Shown: positions 44,001-51,856, counted from the first letter of the stretch. The stretch is 64,000 nucleotides of DNA from an uncultured Clostridia bacterium (GCA_934129745.1 CAKOWZ010000007.1:1-64000); one strand, 5' to 3'. Notes: generated by a model from the sequence alone, not told the origin. A program made the numbers and translations.

Positions 44001-45265
44001 TGCCACTTGCAAGTATGGCTGTTGGAACAACAGAGGGAACAATAAAAAATGTTAAAGTTAAAAACGGAACAATTATTGTTAATTCAAATTTGAATGGTGT
44101 AATTGGTGGAATATTAGGATGTGGAAATACAAGTATAGATAATTGTGAAGTAAATAATCTTGATATTACATCATCAGCTAATAATGGAAATGCAGTTCAA
44201 ATAGGAGGAATTGTAGGTATATGTAGTAATGTTGTAAATAATTCAAAAGTAAATGATATTTCAATAAATTCATCTGCAGTTGGAAATATTATTGGTGGAG
44301 GTGTTGGTAATGCTTCTGGCAATGTTGAAAATATTCAAGTAAATAATTCAAAAATAATTGCAAATGGAAAAGATAATTCTAAATCTGGAATAGGTGGATT
44401 AATTGGAATTCAAAATGGATTGATTAATTTAAATTCATCAAGTATTGAAGATGGTACAATAAAAGCTACAAATGTTAAATATGTAGGTGGTACAGTTGGA
44501 GTTTGTAATGCTGGAAATATTACAAATGTAGATGCAAATTCAATAACAATTATAAATAATACTCAAGGAGCAGGAACAGCAGGTATAGTAGGTGTTACAG
44601 GAAATCAAAGTACAGAAATTCAAAATTGTAATTTGATTTCATCAAGTATAACAAATTCAGGAAATATATATACTTTAGATTCATCAACAGGTGTAAAATT
44701 ATATCAAGGTGGAACATCAGGAATTTTGGGTGTTGGAACAGGTTTAATTTCAGATTGTACTGTAAAAAATAGTAATATTGTTTCTAAAGAAGAAACATCA
44801 TATGGTACAGGTGGAATTGTTGGACATGGTAATAATGTTAAAAATAATGCAACAGCAGTTGATAATTGTAAAGTAATAAATACTTGTGTAGAAGGAAAAG
44901 TTGCAGTAGGTGGAATTGCAGGTGCTGGAGTTCCAAGTATTAGTAATTGTTTAGTACAAGGTATTGAAAATGATGAAAATAGTGCATTAATTATTGGTGA
45001 AGATAATGTTGGCGGAATTTTAGGATTTGCAGGACAATTAACAACAAAGCCTAATATAGTAAGATTGGCAACAAAGTTAACAAAATGTGTGATACAAGAT
45101 GTTAAGATTGTTGGAAAGACTTTGGTAAAAGAGGCAATTGGCGGAAATTCTTATTATACTGAGGGAGAAACAACACAATATGATACAAATGAAGGTTTTG
45201 TAAATACTAGAAGTGTTGTTGAAGTTGAAGAAAATGTTACTGAAGGAAATGCTACAACAGAGTAG
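38021..45265 (+). CDS. Giant secreted repeat protein (BspA-type LRR, SpaA-like, GLUG repeats)
   Basis: This 2414-residue protein starts with a signal peptide (VFISVISILILINIFSP). Residues about 60-340 are BspA-type leucine-rich repeats such as SLTGNLNLPDTLQTIGRKTF. A DUF11-type domain follows (about 480-590), then a SpaA-like prealbumin unit with LNGAKFDLLNENKEV. A first GLUG-type beta-helix block (VGGLIGYGADGKLL, about 800-1010) is followed by a second SpaA-like unit (LLDGAKFKVL). About 1200 residues of further GLUG-like repeats (VGGIVG, IGGIIGAG, VGGLIG) come last. It ends EENVTEGNATTE without LPXTG, membrane helix or cell-wall domain, so how it is held is unclear. Adhesion or polysaccharide contact is inferred from the repeat types. 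Confidence 0.8.
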   Translation: MKKAIYVFISVISILILINIFSPKKSYGYTEYTYVIDRIEWHYCLNESGEAINVYANLNSTNEDIDTVTIPAKIGEHTVVSIGKYPYYEYNIFGNTRDEKIKKVIIPDSVKEIKRYCFINCMALENVEIPNSVEIIGNKAFYHCEKLKGEGFKLPENLTTIEDYAFHSCYNLNIENIEFPSNLKSIGNYAFYNCKSLTGNLNLPDTLQTIGRKTFANCSELNGTITIGSGITNIPEKAFQNCSKLTGNLTIPNTVTEIGEWAFSGCEGLNGELNYNSTCANIKDFTFSNCNFSKITLPLTVTEIGSFAFNNSKDIWIDNTEGNVTFAGIFGGMGKTPYIHYKDCKHTITITAPEGVKVIDTLTNTEITTGEYSCLQPMNLSIKVEDISKYAYLNMLVKTDGKYANSQKEEEKVDLLDNPTYTQNIQSLIRNKQIIITGQDIKLVDLKLVQREYISEINGKELTNKREPVITNTENTLEYRHTKYPAEVQNGDTVTYKIRIYNAGENDGYAKELVQYIGQGLEFDVNNANNIKYKWTVSEDGRKITTTYLENTAIPAYTNNGNPSYEEIEFTCKVTAEKQLEDDTRLVVAGEITKGTSGEKELKKGNLSIPELSTYKEEEAYNSNSAQYVRGTEEDDDFENVIIKREIPIDYTIRIEKIDSETEDMLNGAKFDLLNENKEVIKTGITKNGGILDFGLMKTYGTKDDVYYIKETETPEGYRKIIQDEVKVVVHKKITDPITEQYEISIECDLLETKVIVETQDTVIPIYTEEQLSKIGTNRSVTIDGKTYTFGKYEDYELKNDIEITSENWSPIKEFGGVFDGCGYTISNLKITQNGDSDNTRFGLFAEVSGTIKDLNVSNININVTNIEKEVQEKISDARLELNNATTTAEKTLIQEKIKELEDKLENKYSVGGIVAYMEQGTLQNCTVSGTINSDTNNVGGLIGYGADGKLLIINGCTNNSNVIATGSKVGGLIGVGFGALSIVDSTNNGTVIAGKFNAGGLVGYVESANYSVSNVVVKLDKTTNIISLTIENKRHIGEYTLSLKNIDIDTYELLDGAKFKVLDKNKQVIKGYENIEVKNGELQIATYDIEELGTDTYYVVQTKTPDGYIDVTEYVKVTISKVWNGKDEKYEVAVNITVINKDDYEDDENVDDSHSDSRTDKKYVIKEAENVDWKVNKIYVKNCTNNGAVKSVLDNTAGIIGCTKCIAELENCTNTGEITPNYNSASYSGHASGMIAQAQKQDDSTEIRLTGCINEGIITTQNGVSEAAGFVSYTLVPVIINNCKNTADIGSENMNAQTVAGFIGTANADITIKNSINTGNIIANNSIEAAGFLAKEINKDSTIEIENCENTGNVTGGGKVSGFIGIGINKKIIINDSKIIGTQENPVVIRAIGYTGELGGFIGLATSDIYINNCKSENVNINIEKSGYASIMVGEIASLGYRINNDKIGTIRNCTANNINVQRENNNATIEFGGMVCKIIDSQIKDFKLENCEINNLKFNENMSESIIGGMIGLLKGVDTINLSNNKITNSIIVSNNSSDSTRIGGIASTILESQGIINIDNCNIENTEMKSDRGNYIGGILGRLDNSNNAKLNVIGCNVNKSNIYSKNDSNKIGGIVGGVLTGNNANIIKCNYNESTIISDDTNTSKAAIAGIVGFTDVVANFEDCNVTNCDVTVKAGHVGGILSQNVSYSYGTENELKLDNCKVINTPLTRIADSSGYTEPSNMGGLIGEVISLPTTIKNCKVTSENEIKQISGNQNLGGLIGLANSKVNIENTEFSNMIIKSSTTNSNQTGGAIGVNGGDSVIKGLKIKNIKIDSPAGIGGVWGSQTAKATIEDSEIGNIKITHNSTNGYMASPIGGIIGAGETVNINNINIYDINIEGSDVNTIHMGGLVAVGNTYVNISNSNISKISLKNNSADSGVVPITSGVMAIAKNGGEFENLNVSNIQIESKGHGTGLSGSGDIEVNKNGGTIEINKVKININSTQDAAQGVMPLASMAVGTTEGTIKNVKVKNGTIIVNSNLNGVIGGILGCGNTSIDNCEVNNLDITSSANNGNAVQIGGIVGICSNVVNNSKVNDISINSSAVGNIIGGGVGNASGNVENIQVNNSKIIANGKDNSKSGIGGLIGIQNGLINLNSSSIEDGTIKATNVKYVGGTVGVCNAGNITNVDANSITIINNTQGAGTAGIVGVTGNQSTEIQNCNLISSSITNSGNIYTLDSSTGVKLYQGGTSGILGVGTGLISDCTVKNSNIVSKEETSYGTGGIVGHGNNVKNNATAVDNCKVINTCVEGKVAVGGIAGAGVPSISNCLVQGIENDENSALIIGEDNVGGILGFAGQLTTKPNIVRLATKLTKCVIQDVKIVGKTLVKEAIGGNSYYTEGETTQYDTNEGFVNTRSVVEVEENVTEGNATTE

Positions 45266-45484
45266 TTGATGTAAAATAATTGAATCAAAGTAATTAATAC
45301 AAAGTAAATGCTGAAAAACAGTAAAAATTACATTTTTTATATTAGAAATCTAAATGAAATAAAAACGACAAATAAATGTAAAAAAGGTGCAAAAGTATTG
45401 TTTCGTAAGGAAAAAGATTTTTGCACCCATTTTTATGATATTGACTTCCATAATGTAAATGTTAAAATTTATATATAAATAATT

Positions 45485-45547
45485 GAACAATTGGGGACGC
45501 GTCCCGATTGCACGCATCGTGCAATTTGGAAGCGTCCCCAACTGTTC
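45485..45547. repeat. GACGCGTCC palindrome, copy 1
   Basis: The arms gaacaattggggacgc and gcgtccccaactgttc pair with one mismatch, around an inner hairpin gattgcac/gtgcaatt. It lies between convergent genes and may end both transcripts. The core TTGGGGACGCGTCC is shared with copies near 55.5 and 58.1 kb and is far richer in G/C than its surroundings. Confidence 0.9.
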
Positions 45548-45576
45548 ATTTTTCTTTTTGTTCAACACTTCCACTT

Positions 45577-46848
45577 TCAAGTATTTTTTAATATTTTTTT
45601 GATGAATTTGCCTGCTTCTGTTAAATTTTCATTTATATTAGAAGGGGTCATTTGTGTGTTTTCATTAGTGGCTGGTGTTGTGTTTGAATTATTAGTGTTG
45701 CTGTTGTTGTTTTGGTTATTGTTTGAGTTAGTTAAATTACTTGAATTATTTGAATTGTTTAAATTGTTACCATGCTCATTTCCTGCGTTTTGGCTATTGT
45801 CACTACTTAAATAAGCAGTATAACCAGGAATGAGTATAGCAGAAGATTCATTTTTATTAGAGAAAGACCAGTAAACCCAGCTTATATTTTTAGAATTCAA
45901 ATATTCAATCCATGTATTAAATTCATCAAAATAAACATTACCATTTCCAGAAGCATCAGTTAATCCACATTCTGAAACAAAAATAGGAATATTTTTGTCT
46001 AAACAATAATCTATTTTTTCCCTTAATTCATTTCCATGAGTTCCTGAATAAAAATGGCAAGAATAAACAATGTTTGAAAAATTCAATGGATTATCAGCAG
46101 CTTTATTAACTTTTTTGCACCAATCTGGTGTACCAACTATTATTAAACAATCTTTTGAATTTGCTCTTATTATTGGTATTATTTCTTCGGCATATGGTTT
46201 TATATCTTTATCCCATGTAACATCATTTCCATTAGGTTCATTACATATTTCATAAATAATATTTGGAATATTACCATATTTTTTAGATACCTCATTAAAA
46301 AAGTCCTGAGCTTCTTGTTTGTATATTTGAGGATTGTTATCATCTAAAATATGCCAATCAACAATAACATACATATCAAGATCAATAGCCATATCTACTA
46401 TTTTATATACAGCATCTTTGTTTTGCTGCATATTATAAATATATCCTTGATGTTCTGAATTGTAGTGTGTATCAACATCTGTATACATTGCAATCCTAAA
46501 AACATTGATATTCCAGTCATCTCTTAATGTTTTTAAATTTTCATAAGTTATAATATCTGAATACCATTCAATACCATGACTACTTAAACCTTTTAATTGT
46601 ATTGGTTCATTTTTTTGATTCTCTAATTTAGAGCCATTTGTATGAAGAAATCCATTATATGAAACAGTTGATTTTTTGATATTTGATTGTTCAGTTTCTG
46701 TGTTTTCAGAGATATTTGTGTTAGAATTTTTGCTTATAAAATTTTGCACAAATGATATATTAGAACGATTTTTATATATTGCAAAACCACAAATTAATAT
46801 TAGTACAAATATGATTATTGCAAATATAATTTTAAATATTTTCTTCAT
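45577..46848 (-). CDS. Membrane-anchored glycoside hydrolase family 5 glucanase
   Basis: GH5 enzymes cut beta-1,4-glucans and related polymers by a retaining mechanism. The 423-residue protein has an N-terminal hydrophobic anchor (IIFAIIIFVLILICGFAIY). The catalytic domain starts at VSYNGFLHTNGSKL. The acid/base glutamate is in IYEICNEPNG and the nucleophile glutamate in IFVSECGLTDASGNG. HFYSGTHGNELREKIDY and WVYWSFSNK are also typical of subfamily 2. An Asn/Ser/Thr-rich linker of about 50 residues ends the protein. Polysaccharide synthases are often paired with a glucanase, and this gene shares a locus with the cellulose-synthase-like gene, so a joint role is likely. Confidence 0.88.
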   Translation of the reverse strand: MKKIFKIIFAIIIFVLILICGFAIYKNRSNISFVQNFISKNSNTNISENTETEQSNIKKSTVSYNGFLHTNGSKLENQKNEPIQLKGLSSHGIEWYSDIITYENLKTLRDDWNINVFRIAMYTDVDTHYNSEHQGYIYNMQQNKDAVYKIVDMAIDLDMYVIVDWHILDDNNPQIYKQEAQDFFNEVSKKYGNIPNIIYEICNEPNGNDVTWDKDIKPYAEEIIPIIRANSKDCLIIVGTPDWCKKVNKAADNPLNFSNIVYSCHFYSGTHGNELREKIDYCLDKNIPIFVSECGLTDASGNGNVYFDEFNTWIEYLNSKNISWVYWSFSNKNESSAILIPGYTAYLSSDNSQNAGNEHGNNLNNSNNSSNLTNSNNNQNNNSNTNNSNTTPATNENTQMTPSNINENLTEAGKFIKKILKNT

Positions 46849-46899
46849 TTTTTTTCATTCCTTTCTTGAAATTGTTTGGTTTATATAAGATGTGAGTTA

Positions 46900-47289
46900 T
46901 TAATGTAAAAATTTAATGCTAAATAGATTATATAATTTTAGACCAAATTTAGCAATGGTTTTATTTTTTTTCAAAGAAGAAACATTTTCAAAGTCATAAT
47001 TACTATATTCTTTTTTAAACAAAAAAACTTTTTGTGATTTTAAATAGTTTAATAAATATTTAATTGTATATATAGGTGATTCATTATTAAATCCTATTAA
47101 AGTTAATAACAATACAGGAAATGATATAGAAGAAAATATGCAAATTTTAATAGAAATGGTAATTTCAATGTTTTTTAAAATAAAATATAGAAGTACATTC
47201 CAAATAGTATTAAATATTGCTGTAGTGTAATCAATTATTCCAAATAATTTATTTTTAAAATTATAGTTTTTAGGAATTATAAAATTCAT
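46900..47289 (-). CDS. PrgI-family type IV secretion membrane protein
   Basis: The start is the ATG at 47289 with binding site aaaggag, giving 129 residues. A longer frame upstream only translates an 18-bp repeat array. The protein begins MNFIIPKNYNFKNKLFGIID, matching the PrgI pattern of IPKxxxxKxK followed by a membrane helix. Two hydrophobic segments lie at about residues 22-40 and 45-62. The tail is basic. PrgI proteins (VirB3-like) usually precede the TraC-VirB4 genes, but here the operon ends with it. The TraC-like gene instead lies about 30 kb away on the other strand. Confidence 0.7.
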   Translation of the reverse strand: MNFIIPKNYNFKNKLFGIIDYTTAIFNTIWNVLLYFILKNIEITISIKICIFSSISFPVLLLTLIGFNNESPIYTIKYLLNYLKSQKVFLFKKEYSNYDFENVSSLKKNKTIAKFGLKLYNLFSIKFLH

Positions 47290-47322
47290 GAATAGACTCC
47301 TTTCAATAGATTTACGATATAT

Positions 47323-47412
47323 ATTAGATTTATAGCATATATTAAAATTGTGGTGTATATTAAATTTGTGACACATATTAAACTTGTGACATATATTAAA
47401 TGCTAAAAATAT
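47323..47412. repeat. 18-bp tandem repeat, five units
   Basis: Units of exactly 18 bp begin attagattt/attaaaatt/attaaattt/attaaactt/attaaatgc at 47323, 47341, 47359, 47377 and 47395. The array lies between the VirB6-like gene and the PrgI start. Because 18 is a multiple of three it keeps an open frame in front of PrgI (a hexapeptide resembling FNICHK). Confidence 0.9.
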
Positions 47413-47476
47413 GTTTTTATAGAAATTTACCTTTTTTATATCAATTTATATAAAACAAAAGAAAATTTATTAAAAA

Positions 47477-48355
47477 TTATTTTATTAAATAACGAAGAGA
47501 ACTAAAATTTGAAGAAACATCTGTAGAAATACCTCCTATTAAATCTCTTATATATGAGTTAGCTTTTGTTAAAGCATATAATGAACCAATACAAATTATT
47601 TTAGGCATAATCTCTGTTACAGAAAAATTGGTAGAAAAAATAATAAGTAAAATTAATGAAACAAGAGATTGTAATAACAAAAGTGATAAAATACTTTTAA
47701 ACCATGATTTAAAAAACCAGGAAGTTGATGAATTTATTAATGTTATAATTGCAAATGGAGTAATTAAAACAAATACTTTTAGTATTACATATCTTAATGA
47801 ATATGTAAATAATAAATTTAATAAATTAATTGATATAAAACTTTTTAGTAATCCATCCATTGAAAAAATATTAAGATTTTCTTGTGATGATACAATATTA
47901 TTTAATTTTAAAATCAATTCAGAAAAACTTATATTACAATTAAAAATATTTTCTCCAATTTCTCTAATAGATAGTGAAATAAGTGAATTTATATTTATCA
48001 GTTGTTCCATTAAAAAATAAGATGAGTTTGATAATGCAGCAAAAATAAATAATTTAAATAAAAATTGAAATGGTTGTTCTGTTTGTGATGATGTGTAATG
48101 TGAAAAAGCATATCTAATAATGTAAAATAATGCAAAACCAATTAATAGTGAATTAGAAAGCAGTAGTAATCCAATGGTATTTGATGTACCAAATATTGAT
48201 GATATAAAATTATCATGTAAAATATCTGTATCAATAAAAACAATATCATCTAAAATAGAATATAGATTATTATCTATTGATGAAAAAAGTGATGATAGAA
48301 GTGTATTTATTGTTGAAATTATTGTTTGAGTAATATTGGTTTGTGTTTCTGACAT
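47477..48355 (-). CDS. VirB6/TrbL-like multi-spanning membrane protein
   Basis: The 292-residue protein has at least five hydrophobic segments, including GLLLLSNSLLIGFALFYIIR (about residues 62-80), FLFKLFIFAALSNSSYFLM, LKVFVLITPFAIITLI and FKSILSLLLLQSLVSLILLI. In layout it resembles the VirB6/TrbL channel proteins of Gram-positive conjugation systems, including a conserved-looking WFKSILSLLLLQ region. It lies between the pilin-like gene and PrgI in the leftward operon. The start MSETQTNITQ has binding site aaggagc. Assignment is from topology and context as much as sequence. Confidence 0.65.
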   Translation of the reverse strand: MSETQTNITQTIISTINTLLSSLFSSIDNNLYSILDDIVFIDTDILHDNFISSIFGTSNTIGLLLLSNSLLIGFALFYIIRYAFSHYTSSQTEQPFQFLFKLFIFAALSNSSYFLMEQLININSLISLSIREIGENIFNCNISFSELILKLNNIVSSQENLNIFSMDGLLKSFISINLLNLLFTYSLRYVILKVFVLITPFAIITLINSSTSWFFKSWFKSILSLLLLQSLVSLILLIIFSTNFSVTEIMPKIICIGSLYALTKANSYIRDLIGGISTDVSSNFSSLRYLIK

Positions 48356-48431
48356 TTTAGTTTTGCTCCTTATATAATATTTAGGCTGTTAGAAAAGGTC
48401 CAGCCTATAAACCTTGTGATTTTATGTATAA

Positions 48432-48815
48432 TTATTCTGGAACATTTGATAATAAATTTTGTATAGTTGATAAAACCAAATCAATAACCAGAATTAATGC
48501 ATATGAAATAAGAGAAGTACGAATCAATTTTTTTCCAATTCTCATTCTTTCATCATCACCAAAACTGAATTTTTTCATAAACACACCTGAAGCAACAGCT
48601 ACAGCGGCAGCAGGCGTAGAAAGACTTACAAGCCATGATTCGATTTTTTGAAATGCAGAGTTTAATGTTGAAATTAATTTTGGATAAGCACCATAAGAAA
48701 TACATAAATTAGAAAGAATAATTGTAAATAATATTATTAAAATTAAAATCGTGTATATTCTGTTTATTAGAATAATTTTATTTTTATGGTTTTGTTGAGA
48801 TAATTTTTTATTCAT
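48432..48815 (-). CDS. VirB2/TrbC-like pilin
   Basis: The 127-residue protein has three hydrophobic stretches: an N-terminal one (IYTILILIILFTIILSNLCI), a central one (STPAAAVAVASGVFM) and a C-terminal one (SLISYALILVIDLVL). The central part ends in FSFGDDERMRIGKKLIRT. This pattern is characteristic of the TrbC/VirB2-type subunits in Gram-positive type IV secretion clusters, where the cleaved protein forms the pilus or channel. It sits between virD4 and the virB6-like gene. The start overlaps no neighbour. Confidence 0.7.
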   Translation of the reverse strand: MNKKLSQQNHKNKIILINRIYTILILIILFTIILSNLCISYGAYPKLISTLNSAFQKIESWLVSLSTPAAAVAVASGVFMKKFSFGDDERMRIGKKLIRTSLISYALILVIDLVLSTIQNLLSNVPE

Positions 48816-48940
48816 AGAATCAATCCTTTTTTAGAAATTTGGGTTTTAAAGAAAACCTATAAAACTTAAGTTTAGTAAAAAAATACAATTAATATTATAA
48901 TAATTTACTAATTAAAAATAGATTATTAAAATTAAACAAA

Positions 48941-50755
48941 TTACAAAAACAAATCTTCACTTTCAAAATATGGAATTAATTTTATTTTTTGAGGTGATAA
49001 AATTGTTTTACCTGTTGATAAAAAAGCCAAACAATTAAATGTATCTAAATTTTGTGTGAAAAAATTAGTATCATAAATAAAATCATGTTGTATAACAGAA
49101 TTAAGGCTTTCTGTTATATTAGAATCTCTTGAATTAAGAGAACCTGTGAAATAATTATAAACAGTTTGTTTTGCATTTTCAGAAACACTTCTAGATACTT
49201 TTTCCTTATCTTCCTTTCCAATTTGTTTTTGAGCTTCTTCAATTGTAAAACAATCATCTGTACGAAGCCATATTTTATTAATTAAATTTTGAATTATGAC
49301 TTTTACTGTTGACTCATTATTTAAAGTTTTTAATAATGATGTATAACTTTGTGTTGCAACAATATTAATACATTTAGCTTCTCTGCTTTGTGCAAAAAAA
49401 TCTGCATCTGTTGATGTTACATATTCATGATATTCATCTGAGATAAATGCAACAGGTCTTGAAACATTATTTTTAGCTAATCTTGATAATACCTCTGTTT
49501 GAAAATCAAGTTTTAGATATGCAGCTATTATTTTTGAAAGATTTTTATATTCAGAAATGTTCAAATTTAAAACAACTATTTTTCCTTGAGAAATTATATC
49601 TGAAAGTCCATGAAAATTTTCTTCATTTTTATTAGGATTAAAAGTGTTCATTACATCATAATCAGACACAAAACAATTGGTAATTCTAGTAATTTCAGAC
49701 TTCAAAATTGACATTGTCCTTTGATCAAGTTTTAAAAATTCATTTTCAAAAAATGTAATTGCTGTTAATAAATCATAACATTGTTTATCATTAAATTTAT
49801 TTTTAAGAAAATCATTTTTTAGTATCTGAATTTTGGAATAATAGTAATCAGAATCTGTTATTAATTTATGAATTTCATTAAAATTAACATAGTTATTATT
49901 GTATAATCTACAAATTTTTATTGATTGCTCAAGTATTTGTTCTGCTTTATCTAGCCAATATGATTCAGAATTATTTTCAGAAAACAATAATAATATAGTC
50001 TTTAGTCTATTTGCTAAAATTGATGGCTTCAAATTTGGTTTATTTAAAGGATTATATTTGTATTTCCCGCCAAGTTCAATGACAATAAGGTCATCTAATC
50101 TATTAAATTGTTTGCAAAATTCGGTAACTTGATAATAATAATTTCCTTTTACATCTAAGATAAGCATTCCTATTTTATTATCTAAAGACGAATTTTTATA
50201 ATAAATTAGTTGTTTTGTGAATGGATACATTGCACTACTTGTTTTACCTGAGCCAATAGTTCCTGTTATTAACATATTCTGATATAAGCCACTTTCTGGA
50301 ATGAAAATTGGTTCATTTTGTGTGTTTGTGCCTATATAAAGTTGGAGATTATTTTGATTTATCATATTTGATGATTTTTGTATTAGTGAGTTATGATTAT
50401 AGGTATAATTGTGTTTATGATTGTGATTATTGCTATGGTTTTTACCAATTAAAAAAATATCTGTAAACAGCAGGTTAAATATATTGCTTGATTCAAGTAT
50501 TTTCTTAAATTTTTGAGATTTTTGCAATTTCGAATAAATTAAATTTGATATAATAATAAGATTAAAAATATTTAAAATTATGAAAATCAATTTAATAAAA
50601 TTCCACATCATAGGTTGTTTTTGGCAGATGTCATATGGATATAATCCATATGGAATAAATACAGATTGTAATTTATAGATTGGATTAAATATGAAATATT
50701 CAATAATTAAGACTGGTAATATTGTGGTAAATGTAAATATAAGTCTTTTTTTCAT
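48941..50755 (-). CDS. VirD4/TraG-type coupling ATPase
   Basis: Coupling proteins bring DNA or protein substrates to a type IV channel. The 604-residue protein has N-terminal membrane helices (residues 5-25 and 52-74) and a His/Asn-rich stretch (about 107-123, NHNHKHNYTYNHN). The ATPase has Walker A GTIGSGKT at residues 165-172 and MLILDVKGNYYYQ after it. The Walker B stretch PVAFISDEYHEY is followed by TQSYTSL. All motor motifs are present. It is the first large gene of the leftward unit with the pilin, VirB6-like and PrgI genes. No relaxase gene is nearby. Confidence 0.85.
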   Translation of the reverse strand: MKKRLIFTFTTILPVLIIEYFIFNPIYKLQSVFIPYGLYPYDICQKQPMMWNFIKLIFIILNIFNLIIISNLIYSKLQKSQKFKKILESSNIFNLLFTDIFLIGKNHSNNHNHKHNYTYNHNSLIQKSSNMINQNNLQLYIGTNTQNEPIFIPESGLYQNMLITGTIGSGKTSSAMYPFTKQLIYYKNSSLDNKIGMLILDVKGNYYYQVTEFCKQFNRLDDLIVIELGGKYKYNPLNKPNLKPSILANRLKTILLLFSENNSESYWLDKAEQILEQSIKICRLYNNNYVNFNEIHKLITDSDYYYSKIQILKNDFLKNKFNDKQCYDLLTAITFFENEFLKLDQRTMSILKSEITRITNCFVSDYDVMNTFNPNKNEENFHGLSDIISQGKIVVLNLNISEYKNLSKIIAAYLKLDFQTEVLSRLAKNNVSRPVAFISDEYHEYVTSTDADFFAQSREAKCINIVATQSYTSLLKTLNNESTVKVIIQNLINKIWLRTDDCFTIEEAQKQIGKEDKEKVSRSVSENAKQTVYNYFTGSLNSRDSNITESLNSVIQHDFIYDTNFFTQNLDTFNCLAFLSTGKTILSPQKIKLIPYFESEDLFL

Positions 50756-50773
50756 GTTTGTATTGCTCCTTTG

Positions 50774-50908
50774 TTATAATGTTTTTAATTTTAATTTTGA
50801 GCCTTGCTTGTTATGCAAAATTTTTATATCTATAAATGTATAGATTGAATAAAAACTTATAAAAATATTAATAATAAGTAATATGAAAAATAAGTCTAAT
50901 ATTTTCAT
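50774..50908 (-). CDS. Small single-helix membrane peptide
   Basis: A 44-residue frame starts MKILDLFFILLIINIFISFY and ends in a basic tail (HNKQGSKLKLKTL). The binding site aaaggaggt sits 6 bases before the ATG, which is as strong as those of the neighbours. The stop is 18 bp before the virD4 start. It is most likely the first gene of the secretion operon. No family is recognised. Confidence 0.65.
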   Translation of the reverse strand: MKILDLFFILLIINIFISFYSIYTFIDIKILHNKQGSKLKLKTL

Positions 50909-51102
50909 GTAAAACCTCCTTTCATGTTAGTAATTGCAGATATTCTGCAGTTATGCTTAAAATATTAGGTTTAATAGATGCTCTACATTTTTCTGTTACA
51001 AAAATTTTTTGATTATAAAAGAATTTAAAACTATATACTTTTTTATGTTTATGTGTTAAAATATATGTAATTTCTTGTTAAAGAAAAGGTAGGTGAATTA
51101 CA

Positions 51103-51288
51103 ATGGAAATAACAAAAAACACAAAAATAGGTGAATTATTAGAAGTTGCACCAGAAAAAGCTGAACTTTTATTAGAGGCTGGAATGCATTGTTTAGGATG
51201 CCCTGCATCTCAAGCTGAAACTTTAGAAGAAGCTTGTGAAGTTCATGGTATTAATGTAGATGAATTAGTTGAAAGATTAAATTCATAA
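51103..51288 (+). CDS. DUF1858-type small protein
   Basis: This 61-residue protein reads MEITKNTKIGELLEVAPEKA, then AELLLEAGMHCLGCPASQAE and an acidic helix. The HCLGCP motif supplies two cysteines, as in DUF1858 proteins, which are often found with hybrid-cluster or redox genes in anaerobes and may bind a metal or act as a thiol carrier. The gene is alone and on the plus strand, with binding site aaggtaggtg. No redox partner gene is adjacent. Confidence 0.88.
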   Translation: MEITKNTKIGELLEVAPEKAELLLEAGMHCLGCPASQAETLEEACEVHGINVDELVERLNS

Positions 51289-51348
51289 GATCTAACTCAT
51301 AAGATTAAATTAAATGAGAACAACTAAATGTATTTATAATATAACACA

Positions 51349-51413
51349 TAAAATTGTATTTGTCACGAAAAATCGTTCAACAAGTTTCGACAAACTTAGA
51401 CAAATACAATTTT
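51349..51413 (+). terminator. Inverted repeat after the DUF1858 gene
   Basis: aaattgtatttgtc and gacaaatacaattt pair over 14 bp with an inner imperfect arm (tttcgacaaac). It lies about 60 bp after the stop. The remaining sequence to tRNA-Lys (51414-51606) has no gene; it contains TTGACA at 51526 as a possible tRNA promoter -35 box. Confidence 0.65.
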
Positions 51414-51606
51414 GAAGATGTTAATACGAAATTGCAAAACGGTTGATATGACTGGACTTTGGGAAAAATTAAAACAGATATACAAAATAAAAAACAAAAA
51501 AAATAAAAAAGTTTTAAAAAAGTATTGACAAATTACAACAATTATATTAAAATAATAACTGCGTTAACCAATACATGTTTAATGCATTGTGCAACAGCAC
51601 TAACTT

Positions 51607-51682
51607 GGGTCATTAGCTCAGGTGGTAGAGCACTTGACTTTTAATCAAGTTGTCCGCGGTTCGAATCCGCGATGGCTCACCA
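51607..51682 (+). tRNA. tRNA-Lys (UUU)
   Basis: The gene starts GGGTCATTAGCTCAGGTGG, has anticodon loop CTTTTAA, T arm GGTTCGAATCC and encoded CCA. It is first in a Lys-Glu-Thr tRNA cluster. Confidence 0.96.
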
Positions 51683-51683
51683 A

Positions 51684-51717
51684 ATCTAGGATTTAAGTTT
51701 AACTTAAATCCTAGAAA
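51684..51717 (+). terminator. Hairpin after tRNA-Lys
   Basis: tctaggatttaagtt and aacttaaatcctaga form a long stem directly after the tRNA. Confidence 0.8.
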
Positions 51718-51773
51718 ATTAATTATTTAATATAAATTATTATATATTAAATATACAAGCAAAAAATAAAAAT

Positions 51774-51848
51774 GGCCCGTTGGTCAAGCGGTTAAGACAT
51801 CGCCCTTTCACGGCGGAGACATGGGTTCGATTCCCGTACGGGTCACCA
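51774..51848 (+). tRNA. tRNA-Glu (UUC)
   Basis: Acceptor arms GGCCCGT and ACGGGTC, anticodon loop CTTTCAC (anticodon TTC), T arm GGTTCGATTCC and encoded CCA are all present. Confidence 0.96.
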
Positions 51849-51856
51849 ATAATATT

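Noticed and set aside
36007..45265. Sortase-anchored surface proteins
   Set aside because: No LPXTG-like motif is present at either C-terminus; one protein ends in a plain membrane helix and the other has no anchor.
46900..47376. A longer PrgI with 29 extra N-terminal residues
   Set aside because: The extra residues come from the 18-bp tandem repeat; a strong binding site and the conserved start IPKNYNF point to the ATG at 47289.
47323..47412. Possible CRISPR array
   Set aside because: The 18-bp units touch each other with no spacers, and no cas genes are present.
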